From Paenibacillus agricola (GTDB lineage Bacteria > Bacillota > Bacilli > Paenibacillales > NBRC-103111), in the NCBI RefSeq assembly GCF_011440305.1, contig NZ_JAAOIW010000002.1, positions 62,001 through 126,000 of the forward strand: DNA of 64,000 nucleotides, in the 5' to 3' direction. Below, piece by piece: positions 1 through 8,455 of this stretch. A program made the translations under genes and the position numbers. How positions within the stretch are numbered: position 1 is the first letter of the stretch; each line of letters starts with the position of its first letter. Below the pieces are notes generated by a model. That model did no database searches, was not told the origin of the DNA, and saw only the letters and a program-made list of their open reading frames with translations.

Positions 1-7
1 CCACAAA

Positions 8-57
8 AGAAGAGAGCCTTAGCACGGAGTAAGTTTACTCTCTGCTAAGGCTCTTTT
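8..57. terminator. Bidirectional intrinsic terminator
   Basis: A perfect 12-bp inverted repeat (AGAGCCTTAGCA at 13-24, TGCTAAGGCTCT at 43-54) encloses a second short stem (GAGTAA/TTACTC). It is flanked by A-rich sequence on the left and TTTTC on the right. On the minus strand it lies about 100 bases past the stop of the GGDEF/EAL gene and probably ends that transcript. Confidence 0.8.
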
Positions 58-153
58 CTTTGCACACCAACCCAAACCAAGCATAAATACTTGTGCGACT
101 ATCACATGTTAGTCCTGCCTCTGATCACGCTCGCTATTCATTCAGTCCGTTTC

Positions 154-2067
154 TTACGAAGCTGCCACCTGCTTCATCCGCAGCACCAATTCTTGGATTT
201 TCTCAGTGTTAACCGGCGGACTGAACCAGTAGCCTTGAATTTCGTTACAGTCGTTATTACGCAGGAAGCCAAGCTGCTCCTCTGTTTCTACGCCTTCGGC
301 AATAACCTTCAAATTCATATGCCTAGTCATTGCTATGATCGAAGCCACAATCGCCGCATCGTTAGGATCCGTCATAATATCGCGTACAAAGGATTGGTCA
401 ATCTTCAATTTGTCGATCGGGAACCTTTTCAAATAGGAGAGCGAGCTATAGCCGGTGCCAAAATCGTCAATACTGATTTTCACGCCTAATGCCTTGAGCT
501 CTAATAGCACCCCAATGGCAAAATCCACATCCATCGTACTGCTTTCTGTAATCTCCAGTTCCAAATAAGCTGAATCCAGTCCTGCTTGGGCTAATACGTG
601 GGATACTTTATCACGCAAATCATGCTGCAAAAACTGGCGCGTTGAAATATTCACCGAAACTGGCACGAAAATAAGCCCTTCGTCCTGCCATTGTTTATTT
701 TGCCGGCATGCCTCCTGCATGACCCACTCACCAATCGGAACAATCAAGCCGCTTTCCTCGGCAAAAGGAATAAATTCCTTAGGCGATACCATCCCCCGTT
801 CAGGATGAAGCCAACGGATTAAGGCTTCGAATCCAACAATCGCGCCCGTCTCAATATCCATTTGTGGCTGGTAATGCAGCATCAATTCATTTTGGCTCAA
901 TGCCCGCCGCAGCTCATTTTCCAAGGTTAGCCGTTTAAGCGAAACTGACTTCATATCCGAATTAAAAAGCTGGTATGTATTTTTCCCTTTTTCTTTGGCA
1001 CGGGTCAAGGCAATATCTGCACATGTGGTCAAGGAATCCGCATCGACATCATCCTCGGAAAGCATGGCGATTCCAATGCTAGCCGTAATATGAAGCTGGT
1101 ATTGCTCTAAGCTAAACGGCTCCTCCAGAACATCAAACACTTGCTTAGCTAGATCCGCTATATGCTGCGTTGGTGAAAGACCCGTGAAAAACAGAGCGAA
1201 CTCATCGCCTTCGGTGCGAGCCAAATAGTCATTTTCTGTAATGCAGCGGCTAAACCGTTCCGCGAGCTGCAGCAGGAGCATATCTCCATAATCATGCCCA
1301 AAGCAATCATTCACCACTTTAAAGCGATCAATGTCAACGAAAAACACAGCCAGCATGCTCTTATGCTTCAGCGCTGTAATCATCGCTTCATTCAAATGGC
1401 TTGCGAACAGCCTGCGATTAGGCAAGCCTGTCATGTCATCATAATAAGCCATATGGCGTATTCGTTCTTCCGTCCGTTTATTGGAGGTGATATCTTGGCC
1501 AATGACAATGATGCCTGTTACTTCATCGCCTTGCTTGATAGGCGCCGCGGTAACCTCCAAGTCCACCCGATAGCCGTCCTTATGCTGGACTGCTGTTTTG
1601 AACGTTTGCGGAGCGCCTTCACATACCTGCAGAAAAGCCTGCAAGGAATGCACCACTGTCTCCTGGGTAAGCAGGGTTTGAAATTGCTGGTTTTCCATTT
1701 CTGTATTGATATAGCCCATGATCTGCTGGGTGTTGCCATTCACTTTAATAATGCAAGCCTTTCGGTCCAGCAAAAATACGATGTTAGGGTTATGCTCGAA
1801 TAAGGATTCAAACACAAATTGATTTTCCTTCAGCCAGCTCTCCATAGAATCATGTATAGAGGATCCATCAGCTTGGTTGTGATGAAAAAACCAAGCGGAA
1901 CGAAATACAAGAAGACATAGCAGGACAAAAGTACCACTAAATACCCACACCATCGGATTCGGAATCCACCACACCATGCCTAGGGTAAACAGAAAATATC
2001 CGCAAAATAGCACAAAAAGTTTGGTTGGAAACGTGCCAGAGCCGGAGCTGGTAGCCTTTATCATCAT
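154..2067 (-). CDS. PAS-GGDEF-EAL cyclic-di-GMP signalling protein, membrane anchored
   Basis: About 637 residues. The ATG at 2067 is chosen because an AAGGGGGG ribosome site sits just upstream; an upstream in-frame ATG at 2106 lacks one. Two hydrophobic helices lie near residues 16-56, then a PAS domain (about 85-190), a GGDEF domain (about 205-370) and an EAL domain (about 385-630). The diguanylate cyclase signature reads EGDEF instead of GGDEF (residue ~285), so cyclase activity is doubtful and the domain may only bind GTP. The EAL domain keeps EALIRW, the Asn of NISTRQF, DDFGTGYSS, the Lys of KLKID and EGVE, so a working c-di-GMP phosphodiesterase at the inner face of the membrane is predicted. 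The PAS ligand is unknown. Monocistronic, ended by the hairpin at 8-57. Confidence 0.92.
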   Translation of the reverse strand: MMIKATSSGSGTFPTKLFVLFCGYFLFTLGMVWWIPNPMVWVFSGTFVLLCLLVFRSAWFFHHNQADGSSIHDSMESWLKENQFVFESLFEHNPNIVFLLDRKACIIKVNGNTQQIMGYINTEMENQQFQTLLTQETVVHSLQAFLQVCEGAPQTFKTAVQHKDGYRVDLEVTAAPIKQGDEVTGIIVIGQDITSNKRTEERIRHMAYYDDMTGLPNRRLFASHLNEAMITALKHKSMLAVFFVDIDRFKVVNDCFGHDYGDMLLLQLAERFSRCITENDYLARTEGDEFALFFTGLSPTQHIADLAKQVFDVLEEPFSLEQYQLHITASIGIAMLSEDDVDADSLTTCADIALTRAKEKGKNTYQLFNSDMKSVSLKRLTLENELRRALSQNELMLHYQPQMDIETGAIVGFEALIRWLHPERGMVSPKEFIPFAEESGLIVPIGEWVMQEACRQNKQWQDEGLIFVPVSVNISTRQFLQHDLRDKVSHVLAQAGLDSAYLELEITESSTMDVDFAIGVLLELKALGVKISIDDFGTGYSSLSYLKRFPIDKLKIDQSFVRDIMTDPNDAAIVASIIAMTRHMNLKVIAEGVETEEQLGFLRNNDCNEIQGYWFSPPVNTEKIQELVLRMKQVAAS

Positions 2068-2115
2068 AGACCCCCCTTCAGCGGATATACATAAACATGA
2101 ATCCAAAAAAAAATT

Positions 2116-2496
2116 TTAATAACGGGTTGGTTTTCTTACAGCCAACGCCACAAATAACCATGCCAGTAAAAACGCCACACCGCCAAATGGTGTGATAATG
2201 CCTAGCTTTGTATATCCAGTAAGACTAAGCACATAGAGGCTTCCCGAGAATAAAACAATACCAGCCAGCATCAACCAGCCAGCTCTTACAAGATGGAGAC
2301 TTTTTGGAAAATGCGCAGCGATCAGCCCGACGGCGATCAATCCCAGCGAGTGGTACATTTGGTATTGCACACCTGTCTGAAAATTAGCTAGCATATTCGG
2401 TGTCAATATCTCCTTCAGCGAATGAGCCCCGAAAGCACCAAAGGCTACCGATAAAAAGGCGCTCATACAACCAATAGCTACAAAACGAGCATTCAT
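2116..2496 (-). CDS. DUF423 family membrane protein (YwdK-like)
   Basis: 126 residues, almost entirely four hydrophobic helices. The N-terminal half has the typical DUF423 pattern: a small-residue-rich helix ending FGAFGAHSLKE, followed by QTGVQYQMYHSLGL. Length and topology match the family (B. subtilis YwdK is one member), whose molecular function is not established. The ATG at 2496 follows GGAGG at a normal distance. It lies 48 bases upstream of the GGDEF/EAL start on the same strand and could be co-transcribed with it. The hairpin at 2541-2570 separates it from the small gene behind it. Confidence 0.85.
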   Translation of the reverse strand: MNARFVAIGCMSAFLSVAFGAFGAHSLKEILTPNMLANFQTGVQYQMYHSLGLIAVGLIAAHFPKSLHLVRAGWLMLAGIVLFSGSLYVLSLTGYTKLGIITPFGGVAFLLAWLFVALAVRKPTRY

Positions 2497-2540
2497 TCCC
2501 TAACCTCCACATATCCATAAAGTAGCTGTGGTCAGAGCAA

Positions 2541-2570
2541 AACCGGTTTCGCCTATAGCGGGAACCGGTT
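2541..2570 (-). terminator. Hairpin after the small unknown gene
   Basis: AACCGGTT is repeated as inverted arms (2541-2548 and 2563-2570), with further GCG/CGC pairing toward the loop. On the minus strand it is followed by only a short T run (TTTTG). It lies between the stop of the 100-residue gene and the start of the DUF423 gene, so it is a weak terminator or attenuator. Confidence 0.5.
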
Positions 2571-2586
2571 CTAGGCATCAAACAGC

Positions 2587-2889
2587 TTATTGAATTTCAC
2601 CAACATCATGCTGGCCGATAATTAATGTAATAGGATCTAGATAAATTCGGGTCGTAGCAGGATTAGTGATCAGATCAATCTCAATGTCGACGATCCGGCA
2701 CCGTTGCTGCTTGCCTTCTCTTGTATCATATACCACTTCAAATTGCTTTAAACCTAATTCCTTAGTAATTATAGTTGAGCCTACAGCCAATGCGGACAAC
2801 TCATACTTACCATGATCAAATAAAACCTCAGACATGATCTCATCGTTCATATCCACTATTTTCACAGATTGATTGATTAAATAATTCAA
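2587..2889 (-). CDS. Small hypothetical protein, 100 aa
   Basis: Not recognised. The start is a TTG at 2889 preceded by a very strong AAGGAGGAG site, which supports real translation despite the rare start codon. The protein is soluble, slightly acidic and rich in Ile and Val, with no signal peptide, transmembrane segment or cysteine pair. Its alternating hydrophobic pattern suggests a small beta-rich fold. It stands alone, with its own hairpin downstream and a 287-base upstream gap that holds inverted GGTTAG motifs. Confidence 0.6.
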   Translation of the reverse strand: MNYLINQSVKIVDMNDEIMSEVLFDHGKYELSALAVGSTIITKELGLKQFEVVYDTREGKQQRCRIVDIEIDLITNPATTRIYLDPITLIIGQHDVGEIQ

Positions 2890-3037
2890 ATAAAACTCCT
2901 CCTTAAGCTTTGCTAATGCCTAAAGGATTGAATTCGACATAATTCTAGGTAAATCCTGCCTATACCAAAAAAATCTAGGACTATGGTCTTTGATTTTCCT
3001 AAAATCATGTCCATGCTTAACTTAAACTGGGTAGACT

Positions 3038-3108
3038 GGTTAGAATGGTTAGTATTTATGGAATATTCATCCTCATGATTAGTAAGCTAGTCCTATTCTA
3101 TACTAACC
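3038..3108. promoter_or_regulatory. GGTTAG direct and inverted repeats upstream of the orphan ABC ATPase
   Basis: GGTTAG occurs twice in tandem (3038-3043, 3047-3052). The 9-mer GGTTAGTAT (3047-3055) is perfectly inverted as ATACTAACC at 3100-3108, where another CTAAC follows. The arrangement resembles a two-site operator in the gap between the divergent 2889 and 3177 starts. The binding protein is unknown. Confidence 0.35.
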
Positions 3109-3176
3109 TAACTTGTTAAGAGGGTTAAAGCTGCGCTATAATTCAACAAAAAGCGCATGCAGGAGGTCGGTTTCTG

Positions 3177-3956
3177 TTGGAAAAAGTAATCGAACTACAC
3201 GAGGTTTCTTATACGAAGGATCGCAAAACGGTGTTGCAACAGATCAATTGGCAGGTCAACCCAGGAGAGCATTGGGCAATATTGGGCTTAAACGGCTCTG
3301 GAAAAACCACCTTGCTTAATTTGTTGAATGGCTACATGTGGCCGAGTACTGGAACGATCCGTGTACTTGGGCATGAATTCGGCGATGTGGATGTGAGGGA
3401 GCTGCGCAAGCTCATCGGCTGGGTAAGCTCTTCGCTGCAGGAAAAGCTGTATGGCTCCGACCGCACGCAATACGTGGTCATTAGCGGCAAATATGCCTCT
3501 ATTGGTTTATATGAAAATCCAACGGACGAGGATTACGAGCTGGCACTTACGCTTATGAAGCGTTTGGGATGCAGCCATTTGGTGGATCGAACCTACCAAA
3601 GCTGCTCACAGGGTGAAAAACAAAAGCTGTTAATAGCCCGCGCCTTGATGGCTTCACCTGCTTTATTGATACTGGATGAAGCCTGCAATGGATTGGACTT
3701 TATTTCGCGAGAAATGCTCTTATCCAGCATCGCCGAGCTGGCAGCCCAGCCCGACGCGCCCCATATGCTGTATGTCACTCACCATACCGAAGAAATATTG
3801 CCCATGTTCAGCCATACCTTATTAATTCGCCGTGGCGAAATATTTATGGGCGGCAAAACGTTCGACGTTGTCAACAGCTCTAATCTGTCCGTATTTTTCG
3901 AGACGCCAGTTGATGTTCGTTGGCATCAAGAGCGTCCTTGGCTTTCGGTCACGTAA
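3177..3956 (+). CDS. Orphan ABC transporter ATP-binding protein (YlmA-like)
   Basis: 259 residues, a single nucleotide-binding domain. Walker A is GLNGSGKTT (residue ~38). The signature is an unusual SQGEKQK in place of LSGGQ. Walker B is LLILDEACNGLD, and the H-loop is THHTEE. The start is a TTG at 3177 after AGGAGG. The overall sequence resembles the YlmA/ModF-like group of stand-alone ATPases. No permease or binding protein is adjacent, so its partner is elsewhere or it has a non-transport role. Its TAA abuts the complement of the MFS gene's stop with no base between (3954-3956 against 3957-3959), and no terminator separates the two convergent genes. Confidence 0.85.
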   Translation: MEKVIELHEVSYTKDRKTVLQQINWQVNPGEHWAILGLNGSGKTTLLNLLNGYMWPSTGTIRVLGHEFGDVDVRELRKLIGWVSSSLQEKLYGSDRTQYVVISGKYASIGLYENPTDEDYELALTLMKRLGCSHLVDRTYQSCSQGEKQKLLIARALMASPALLILDEACNGLDFISREMLLSSIAELAAQPDAPHMLYVTHHTEEILPMFSHTLLIRRGEIFMGGKTFDVVNSSNLSVFFETPVDVRWHQERPWLSVT

Positions 3957-5336
3957 TTACACCTTAACCTCTGCCCCTGCACGTACCTTATTTGCTGACA
4001 CTGTTTTTAGCGCATTCTGGTAACGTACATAGACCAATAAAGACAGGGTAATCAGCGCCGCCATTCCCCAGAACACCAGGCTGTAGGAAACAGACAATGG
4101 AAGATGCTTGCTCCACTCTATCGAGACGCCTGTTAGCGCTACGCCAAATGCCCCCCCAAAAAACTGCGTCAATTGAGCCATTCCCATCCCCGCCCCAATC
4201 TCCGACTTATCCAGAATCCGGGACATTTCATTGGAAACACTCGTTGTCAATGCAGAAACAGATGTGCCCATAATAATATAAGCGCCCATGATCGCGTATG
4301 TGGACATCCCGCTGAACAAAGCCAGGCATACTGTGGCCAGCAGCAACGTCCAATGGCCAGCGCGGATCAGCACCGCATTTCCGTAGCGGTCAATTATTCG
4401 CCCGATATAACGGGCTGCTATAAAGGACAAGATCGCTCCGGGAAAAATAAGCAGCCCTGTTTCCGCGGCACCTTTCCCATACAAATGCACGAGAATAATC
4501 GGCATCAGAAACAACGTCGAGAAATGGATCACATAAGCGGAGAAGCCCATCACCATCAGATCGATAAACCTTCGATTACGCAATAGGCTTGGTTGAATAA
4601 AAGGATGCTGAATCCGATTGATTCTCCACCACAATAAACCAAATGAAGCCACACCTAAGGCAAGCAGCAGCATGGAATACGAGGTAAGGAATAATAAGGT
4701 GCCTGTAGTTCCAATACCGATCAATAAAGCCCCTATAATGTCAAAATGCACAGGCTTTGTTGGCTCCTTCGGCAGCAGCTTGCCGAAAAAAGGAATAAAC
4801 AGCAGCACAATGGCCGTAACAGTAAACAAATAGTTCCAGCCCAAATATTGGGTGATCGTTCCGCCCACAACAGGGCCTAGCCCAAAGCCTAATGAGGCTG
4901 CCGATATGATCGTGGACATCGCCTTGCCACGCCGCTCAAGCGGAATATAGCGGGTGACTAGCACGACACCCAGTCCCGGAGCGGCGGCTGCCCCTGCTGC
5001 TTGCAGCAAGCGCGCCAGCAGTAACGGAACGAAGCTTTGCGACAGCATGCCAATGATCGAGGATATGCCAAGCAGGCATAAGCCAATCAACAGCAGCAGG
5101 CGGATGGGCAGGAAATCTGAGAGACGGCTGTAAGTAATCGAGCCAATCGCAAACAAAATGGAATATCCTGTTACGATCCATGAAGCGGTTGTAGCGGACA
5201 ATGCGAAATCCGCGGCTACTCGAGGCAAGGATACATTGAACATCGTCGTATTCATTACGACTAACATAATGATCAAGCTCCATAAAGGAATAACAATGGC
5301 TTCTTTAAACGGGGGTATATGATTTCCGTTGAGCAT
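3957..5336 (-). CDS. MFS efflux transporter, DHA2/TetL-like
   Basis: 459 residues and about 14 predicted membrane helices, the length and topology of DHA2 proton antiporters. The antiporter motif C is visible as GLGPVVGGT in the fifth helix. Motif A is degenerate (YSRLSDFLPIR). ATG at 5336 follows AAGGAGG. It faces away from a MarR regulator across a short gap holding a perfect 14-bp inverted repeat, the usual arrangement for a substrate-inducible multidrug pump. The substrate cannot be read from the sequence; export of an antibiotic or xenobiotic in exchange for protons is the family expectation. Confidence 0.88.
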   Translation of the reverse strand: MLNGNHIPPFKEAIVIPLWSLIIMLVVMNTTMFNVSLPRVAADFALSATTASWIVTGYSILFAIGSITYSRLSDFLPIRLLLLIGLCLLGISSIIGMLSQSFVPLLLARLLQAAGAAAAPGLGVVLVTRYIPLERRGKAMSTIISAASLGFGLGPVVGGTITQYLGWNYLFTVTAIVLLFIPFFGKLLPKEPTKPVHFDIIGALLIGIGTTGTLLFLTSYSMLLLALGVASFGLLWWRINRIQHPFIQPSLLRNRRFIDLMVMGFSAYVIHFSTLFLMPIILVHLYGKGAAETGLLIFPGAILSFIAARYIGRIIDRYGNAVLIRAGHWTLLLATVCLALFSGMSTYAIMGAYIIMGTSVSALTTSVSNEMSRILDKSEIGAGMGMAQLTQFFGGAFGVALTGVSIEWSKHLPLSVSYSLVFWGMAALITLSLLVYVRYQNALKTVSANKVRAGAEVKV

Positions 5337-5367
5337 ACTAAATCCTCCTTGCCAAATTGTTTTGCGA

Positions 5368-5410
5368 GTATATAGTTTGATTATAAAACTATTATTATCA
5401 AACTATATAC
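5368..5410. promoter_or_regulatory. Candidate MarR operator, perfect 14-bp inverted repeat
   Basis: GTATATAGTTTGAT (5368-5381) is exactly inverted as ATCAAACTATATAC (5397-5410) around a 15-base centre. The centre itself carries another AAAACTAT half-site, so three AGTTT-type half-sites are present. It lies 32 bases upstream of the pump start and about 100 bases upstream of marR, suited to co-repress both. Confidence 0.75.
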
Positions 5411-5507
5411 CACTTCGGCATTAGGGTCAAATGATTTATTATATACAAATTTATGTTATGATAGGAGATATACTTGGCACTTCAATTACGGCAAGGAGGT
5501 TTCTGGA

Positions 5508-5984
5508 ATGAGTCCTAGCTCTACTGACAACAAAGAAACAATCTTCAATATGCCAACAGTAACATCCATGTGGCGGTCATTAATGGAACTTAACCGTCAG
5601 GTTAAACAAATGATTCAACAAATGAGCACAGAGGTTGGTATTTCCTGCTCCTCGGTATGCCTCATTTTCAAGCTGGAGCAGGCTGCCTCCATGAAAATGA
5701 ACGATATTGCCGATTATTTATCAATTACTGTAGGTGCTGCGACCAGCTTGGTCGATAAACTGGAATCCCAGGAATGGATCGAACGGATCCGCTCCATCGA
5801 GGACCGGCGGATCATTAATGTACGCTTATCCGATAAGGGAATGATCAAGGTAGCTGAGCTTCGCCAGCATTTTGCCATGCGGGGTGAGCATATATTCGAT
5901 GCTATTCCCAAAGAGCAATTGGTTATAATGGAGCAGGAATTGGGCAAAATCAATATACTGATGAAGGATTATAACCAGCTATAA
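5508..5984 (+). CDS. MarR family transcriptional regulator
   Basis: 158 residues with a central winged helix-turn-helix. The recognition region is NDIADYLSITVGAATSLVDKLE (about residues 65-86), and the wing contains the family's EDRRIINVRLSDKG. Helices at both ends suit dimerisation. ATG at 5508 follows AAGGAGG. Divergent from the MFS pump and probably its ligand-responsive repressor, binding the 5368-5410 palindrome. Ended by the hairpin at 6002-6030. Confidence 0.9.
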   Translation: MSPSSTDNKETIFNMPTVTSMWRSLMELNRQVKQMIQQMSTEVGISCSSVCLIFKLEQAASMKMNDIADYLSITVGAATSLVDKLESQEWIERIRSIEDRRIINVRLSDKGMIKVAELRQHFAMRGEHIFDAIPKEQLVIMEQELGKINILMKDYNQL

Positions 5985-6001
5985 AATAGCGTCCACACAA
6001 A

Positions 6002-6030
6002 AAAACCGTCAGCAACTACGCGACGGTTTT
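6002..6030 (+). terminator. Intrinsic terminator of the MarR gene
   Basis: AAAACCGTC (6002-6010) pairs with GACGGTTTT (6022-6030), 18 bases after the marR stop, with the T run built into the 3' arm. Confidence 0.75.
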
Positions 6031-6109
6031 ACGGTTATGGCTATTCAATAATAAAGCGTATATAACGGAACCTTACATTTGCTGCTCACAGCAATTAGTG
6101 GGTTACCAC

Positions 6110-6589
6110 CTATTGCTCCGCCAAGCCTGCTTTGTTTCGATCAATTTGGGCAAGATGGATATTCACATGGTTAATAAAGCCCTGAAACAGGTCGGCGATG
6201 GAAACCTCTTTGTCACCATTTAAACCTTTCTTGCTCCAATCCTCCTCCGATAAGCGCTCATAGAACAACGCATTATAAAGCAGGAGCGCATGGAATGCGC
6301 TTAATATCTCCTCCATACTCGTTGCATTGGATCTTGAGCTAGCCACCCAGGCATCCTGGTCGTAGAGCAAAAATTGCGGCGTGTTTTCTGCAACTATTTT
6401 ACGGATACGAATGGCATGTACCATGCTTGAATCAACAAGATGGGCTACCACTTCTTTAATACTCCACTTGGCCGGAGCCGGTTTCCATTCCAATTGAAGG
6501 TCTGTCAATCCTTCGATTTTTTCTTGAATGCACACGTAAGTTGCCCTGTACTCGTTAACGGGACGCAATGTAATTTCGCTCATGCTCAT
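6110..6589 (-). CDS. DinB superfamily protein, possible thiol S-transferase
   Basis: About 159 residues, a four-helix DinB fold. Histidines in VVAHLVDS and NHVNIHLAQ sit where the family's three-His metal site lies. The ATG at 6589 overlaps the upstream CoA-transferase stop as ATGA, with AAGGA nine bases ahead; ATGs at 6598 and 6583 are alternatives. It is the last gene of the twelve-gene catabolic run. Some DinB proteins are bacillithiol or mycothiol transferases or thiol-dependent isomerases, which would fit a sulfur or thiol pathway, but the specific activity is inference. Confidence 0.75.
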   Translation of the reverse strand: MSMSEITLRPVNEYRATYVCIQEKIEGLTDLQLEWKPAPAKWSIKEVVAHLVDSSMVHAIRIRKIVAENTPQFLLYDQDAWVASSRSNATSMEEILSAFHALLLYNALFYERLSEEDWSKKGLNGDKEVSIADLFQGFINHVNIHLAQIDRNKAGLAEQ

Positions 6590-7755
6590 ACTCCCCATTC
6601 CTTATATAATTGGTCGTTATGCTCCCCCTTAAGAGGAGGCTGGCGATAAACCTGGAATTCATAACCGGACAGCTTGACTGGATAACCCACTGTGGTGGTG
6701 TTCGTATTATTAGGCAGCGGCAGCTCATGCAGCAGCCCTGAGTCGAGAACCGCTTGATCGTTCAAAATATCGGCAAAATTATTAATCGGTGCACAAGGCA
6801 CTCCTCTGCGGTCAAACTCCTCCAGCCACTGCACAGCAGTCTTTGATTGAAACACCTGCTGCAGGATAACCGCAAGCTCCTTTTGATTGTGGGCGCGCAA
6901 GGCTTGGCTCACGAATCTGGAGTCATCGGCGAGCGCTGGCAGATCTACAGCCGCACAAACCTCTCTCCACAATTTATCGTTGCCAGCAGCGATAACGAAG
7001 GGCTTGTCGCTAGCGTGATATCCCTGATAAGGCGCATTGCGTGGATGTGCACTCCCCATACGTTTGGGAGCGACCTGGTTGCCGTAATATTCGCTTGTCT
7101 GCAAAGCGGATATTCCTAATACACTTGCCAGCATGGAGCAATCGATATACGCACCTTGCCCGCTTCGCTCGGCTTGCAGAATCGAGGCAACAATCGAATA
7201 CGCACCATACAATCCAGCAACAAAATCCGCAACAGGCACACCGCATTTAACAGGCTCTCCATGCTCTTCTCCAGTCACACTCATCAAACCGCTGATCGCT
7301 TGAATGGTTACGTCGAAGGCACCTTTTTGTGAATAAGCCCCCTCTTGCCCATATCCAGAAATCGAGCAATAGATGAGCTTTGGATTAAGCTGCGACAAGC
7401 TGTCATAACCCAAGCCAAATTTCCCCAGTACACCTGGTCTGAAATTTTCAATGATTACATCTGCCTTCGTGCATAGCTCTTTGAGGCGAGCCAACTGCTC
7501 CGTAGATTTGAAATCTACGGCAATGCTGCGTTTGTTGCGGTTTAACGAGCTGAAATTGGAGCTAAATGCCTCCCCCTCATCGTTAGCGAAGAACGGCGGC
7601 CATTCCCTCATGCTGTCGCCAACATCCGGCCGTTCTACCTTCACTACATCTGCACCCAAATCGGCAAACAAAAGCCCGGCAAAAGGACCGGCGGCTATTT
7701 GTCCAAACTCCAGCACTTTGATTCCGGAAAGAGGCCCTTTAACGAATTGCGTCAT
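6586..7755 (-). CDS. CaiB/BaiF family (class III) CoA-transferase
   Basis: 389 residues, full length for the family. The N-terminal part carries the Rossmann-type segment ending LLFADLGADVVKVERP. The Asp of GAFDVTIQAISGLMSVTG (about residue 150) matches the catalytic aspartate that forms the aspartyl-CoA intermediate. The ATG at 7755 is chosen over a GTG at 7764 because GAGGTG is correctly spaced only for it. It moves CoA between acids, for example succinyl-CoA and an organic acid. Sitting next to a thiol-dioxygenase-like gene it recalls the Advenella 3-sulfinopropionate CoA-transferase step, a suggestion from context rather than proof. Confidence 0.87.
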   Translation of the reverse strand: MTQFVKGPLSGIKVLEFGQIAAGPFAGLLFADLGADVVKVERPDVGDSMREWPPFFANDEGEAFSSNFSSLNRNKRSIAVDFKSTEQLARLKELCTKADVIIENFRPGVLGKFGLGYDSLSQLNPKLIYCSISGYGQEGAYSQKGAFDVTIQAISGLMSVTGEEHGEPVKCGVPVADFVAGLYGAYSIVASILQAERSGQGAYIDCSMLASVLGISALQTSEYYGNQVAPKRMGSAHPRNAPYQGYHASDKPFVIAAGNDKLWREVCAAVDLPALADDSRFVSQALRAHNQKELAVILQQVFQSKTAVQWLEEFDRRGVPCAPINNFADILNDQAVLDSGLLHELPLPNNTNTTTVGYPVKLSGYEFQVYRQPPLKGEHNDQLYKEWGV

Positions 7756-7836
7756 ATCTGTCACCTCTTTAAATTTTTTGATGCAAGTTTTTTGATCCTA
7801 TTCGTCAAGCACTGATTTCGGCGGTAAGCCATAAAG

Positions 7837-8424
7837 TCAGCTGTAAATAGGCGATTCATTGTCATGCCGAGTAATCACATCGCGGGATTTCCCGGTTTCC
7901 ACATCATGGATATGGCGTTCTTGCTTGCCGATATCGGTACCATAAATATGAACCGTAATAGCCTGTTCGGCAAATGGATTGGAAACCCCGTGAATATCAT
8001 AATCCGGTGGATAAACAAAAGTAATATCACCTTGCTTTGCCGTCACCTCAGACACCTCACGGATCGAATACCGAGGATCTGCCAGCCTGCCGTGATCCTC
8101 GCGGCGATAGCGCTTTTCGATCACGGAGCCGCGGTATAAACCTACCAATCCCCAAACTAGATGGTCATGGACTGGAGCAGTTTGTCCTGGCCCCCAGATA
8201 AAGGCGATGACCGAAAAGGACTCGTTTTCGGGCTTATACAACAAATATTGGGCATATTTATTAGGAAGCGGTGCTTGATAGGCTTCTGGAATCAAATCAT
8301 CATTAGCCAGCAGCCTTTGAAGCAATGGACGGACAGCATCAATAATTGCGCGGTTTTCCTGGTGTTGCTCCAGCACTGCATCAACATCATATTCCAATTC
8401 TTTCCAATTATAGTTATTACTCAT
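7837..8424 (-). CDS. Cysteine/3-mercaptopropionate dioxygenase-like cupin
   Basis: 195 residues from the ATG at 8424, which follows GGGGA; an upstream in-frame ATG at 8484 has no ribosome site and would overlap the previous gene. The cupin iron ligands appear as HDH in APVHDHLVWG and as His in DIHGVSNP, the type I cysteine dioxygenase pattern. Family members add O2 to a thiol (cysteine, 3-mercaptopropionate) to give the sulfinic acid, using non-heme iron and three His. Which thiol is used here is unknown. Its position among CoA-transferases and flavin monooxygenases argues for a catabolic thiol rather than cysteine homeostasis. Confidence 0.8.
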   Translation of the reverse strand: MSNNYNWKELEYDVDAVLEQHQENRAIIDAVRPLLQRLLANDDLIPEAYQAPLPNKYAQYLLYKPENESFSVIAFIWGPGQTAPVHDHLVWGLVGLYRGSVIEKRYRREDHGRLADPRYSIREVSEVTAKQGDITFVYPPDYDIHGVSNPFAEQAITVHIYGTDIGKQERHIHDVETGKSRDVITRHDNESPIYS

Positions 8425-8455
8425 TGCGGTTCCCCATTTCCTGTAATATGCCTTG

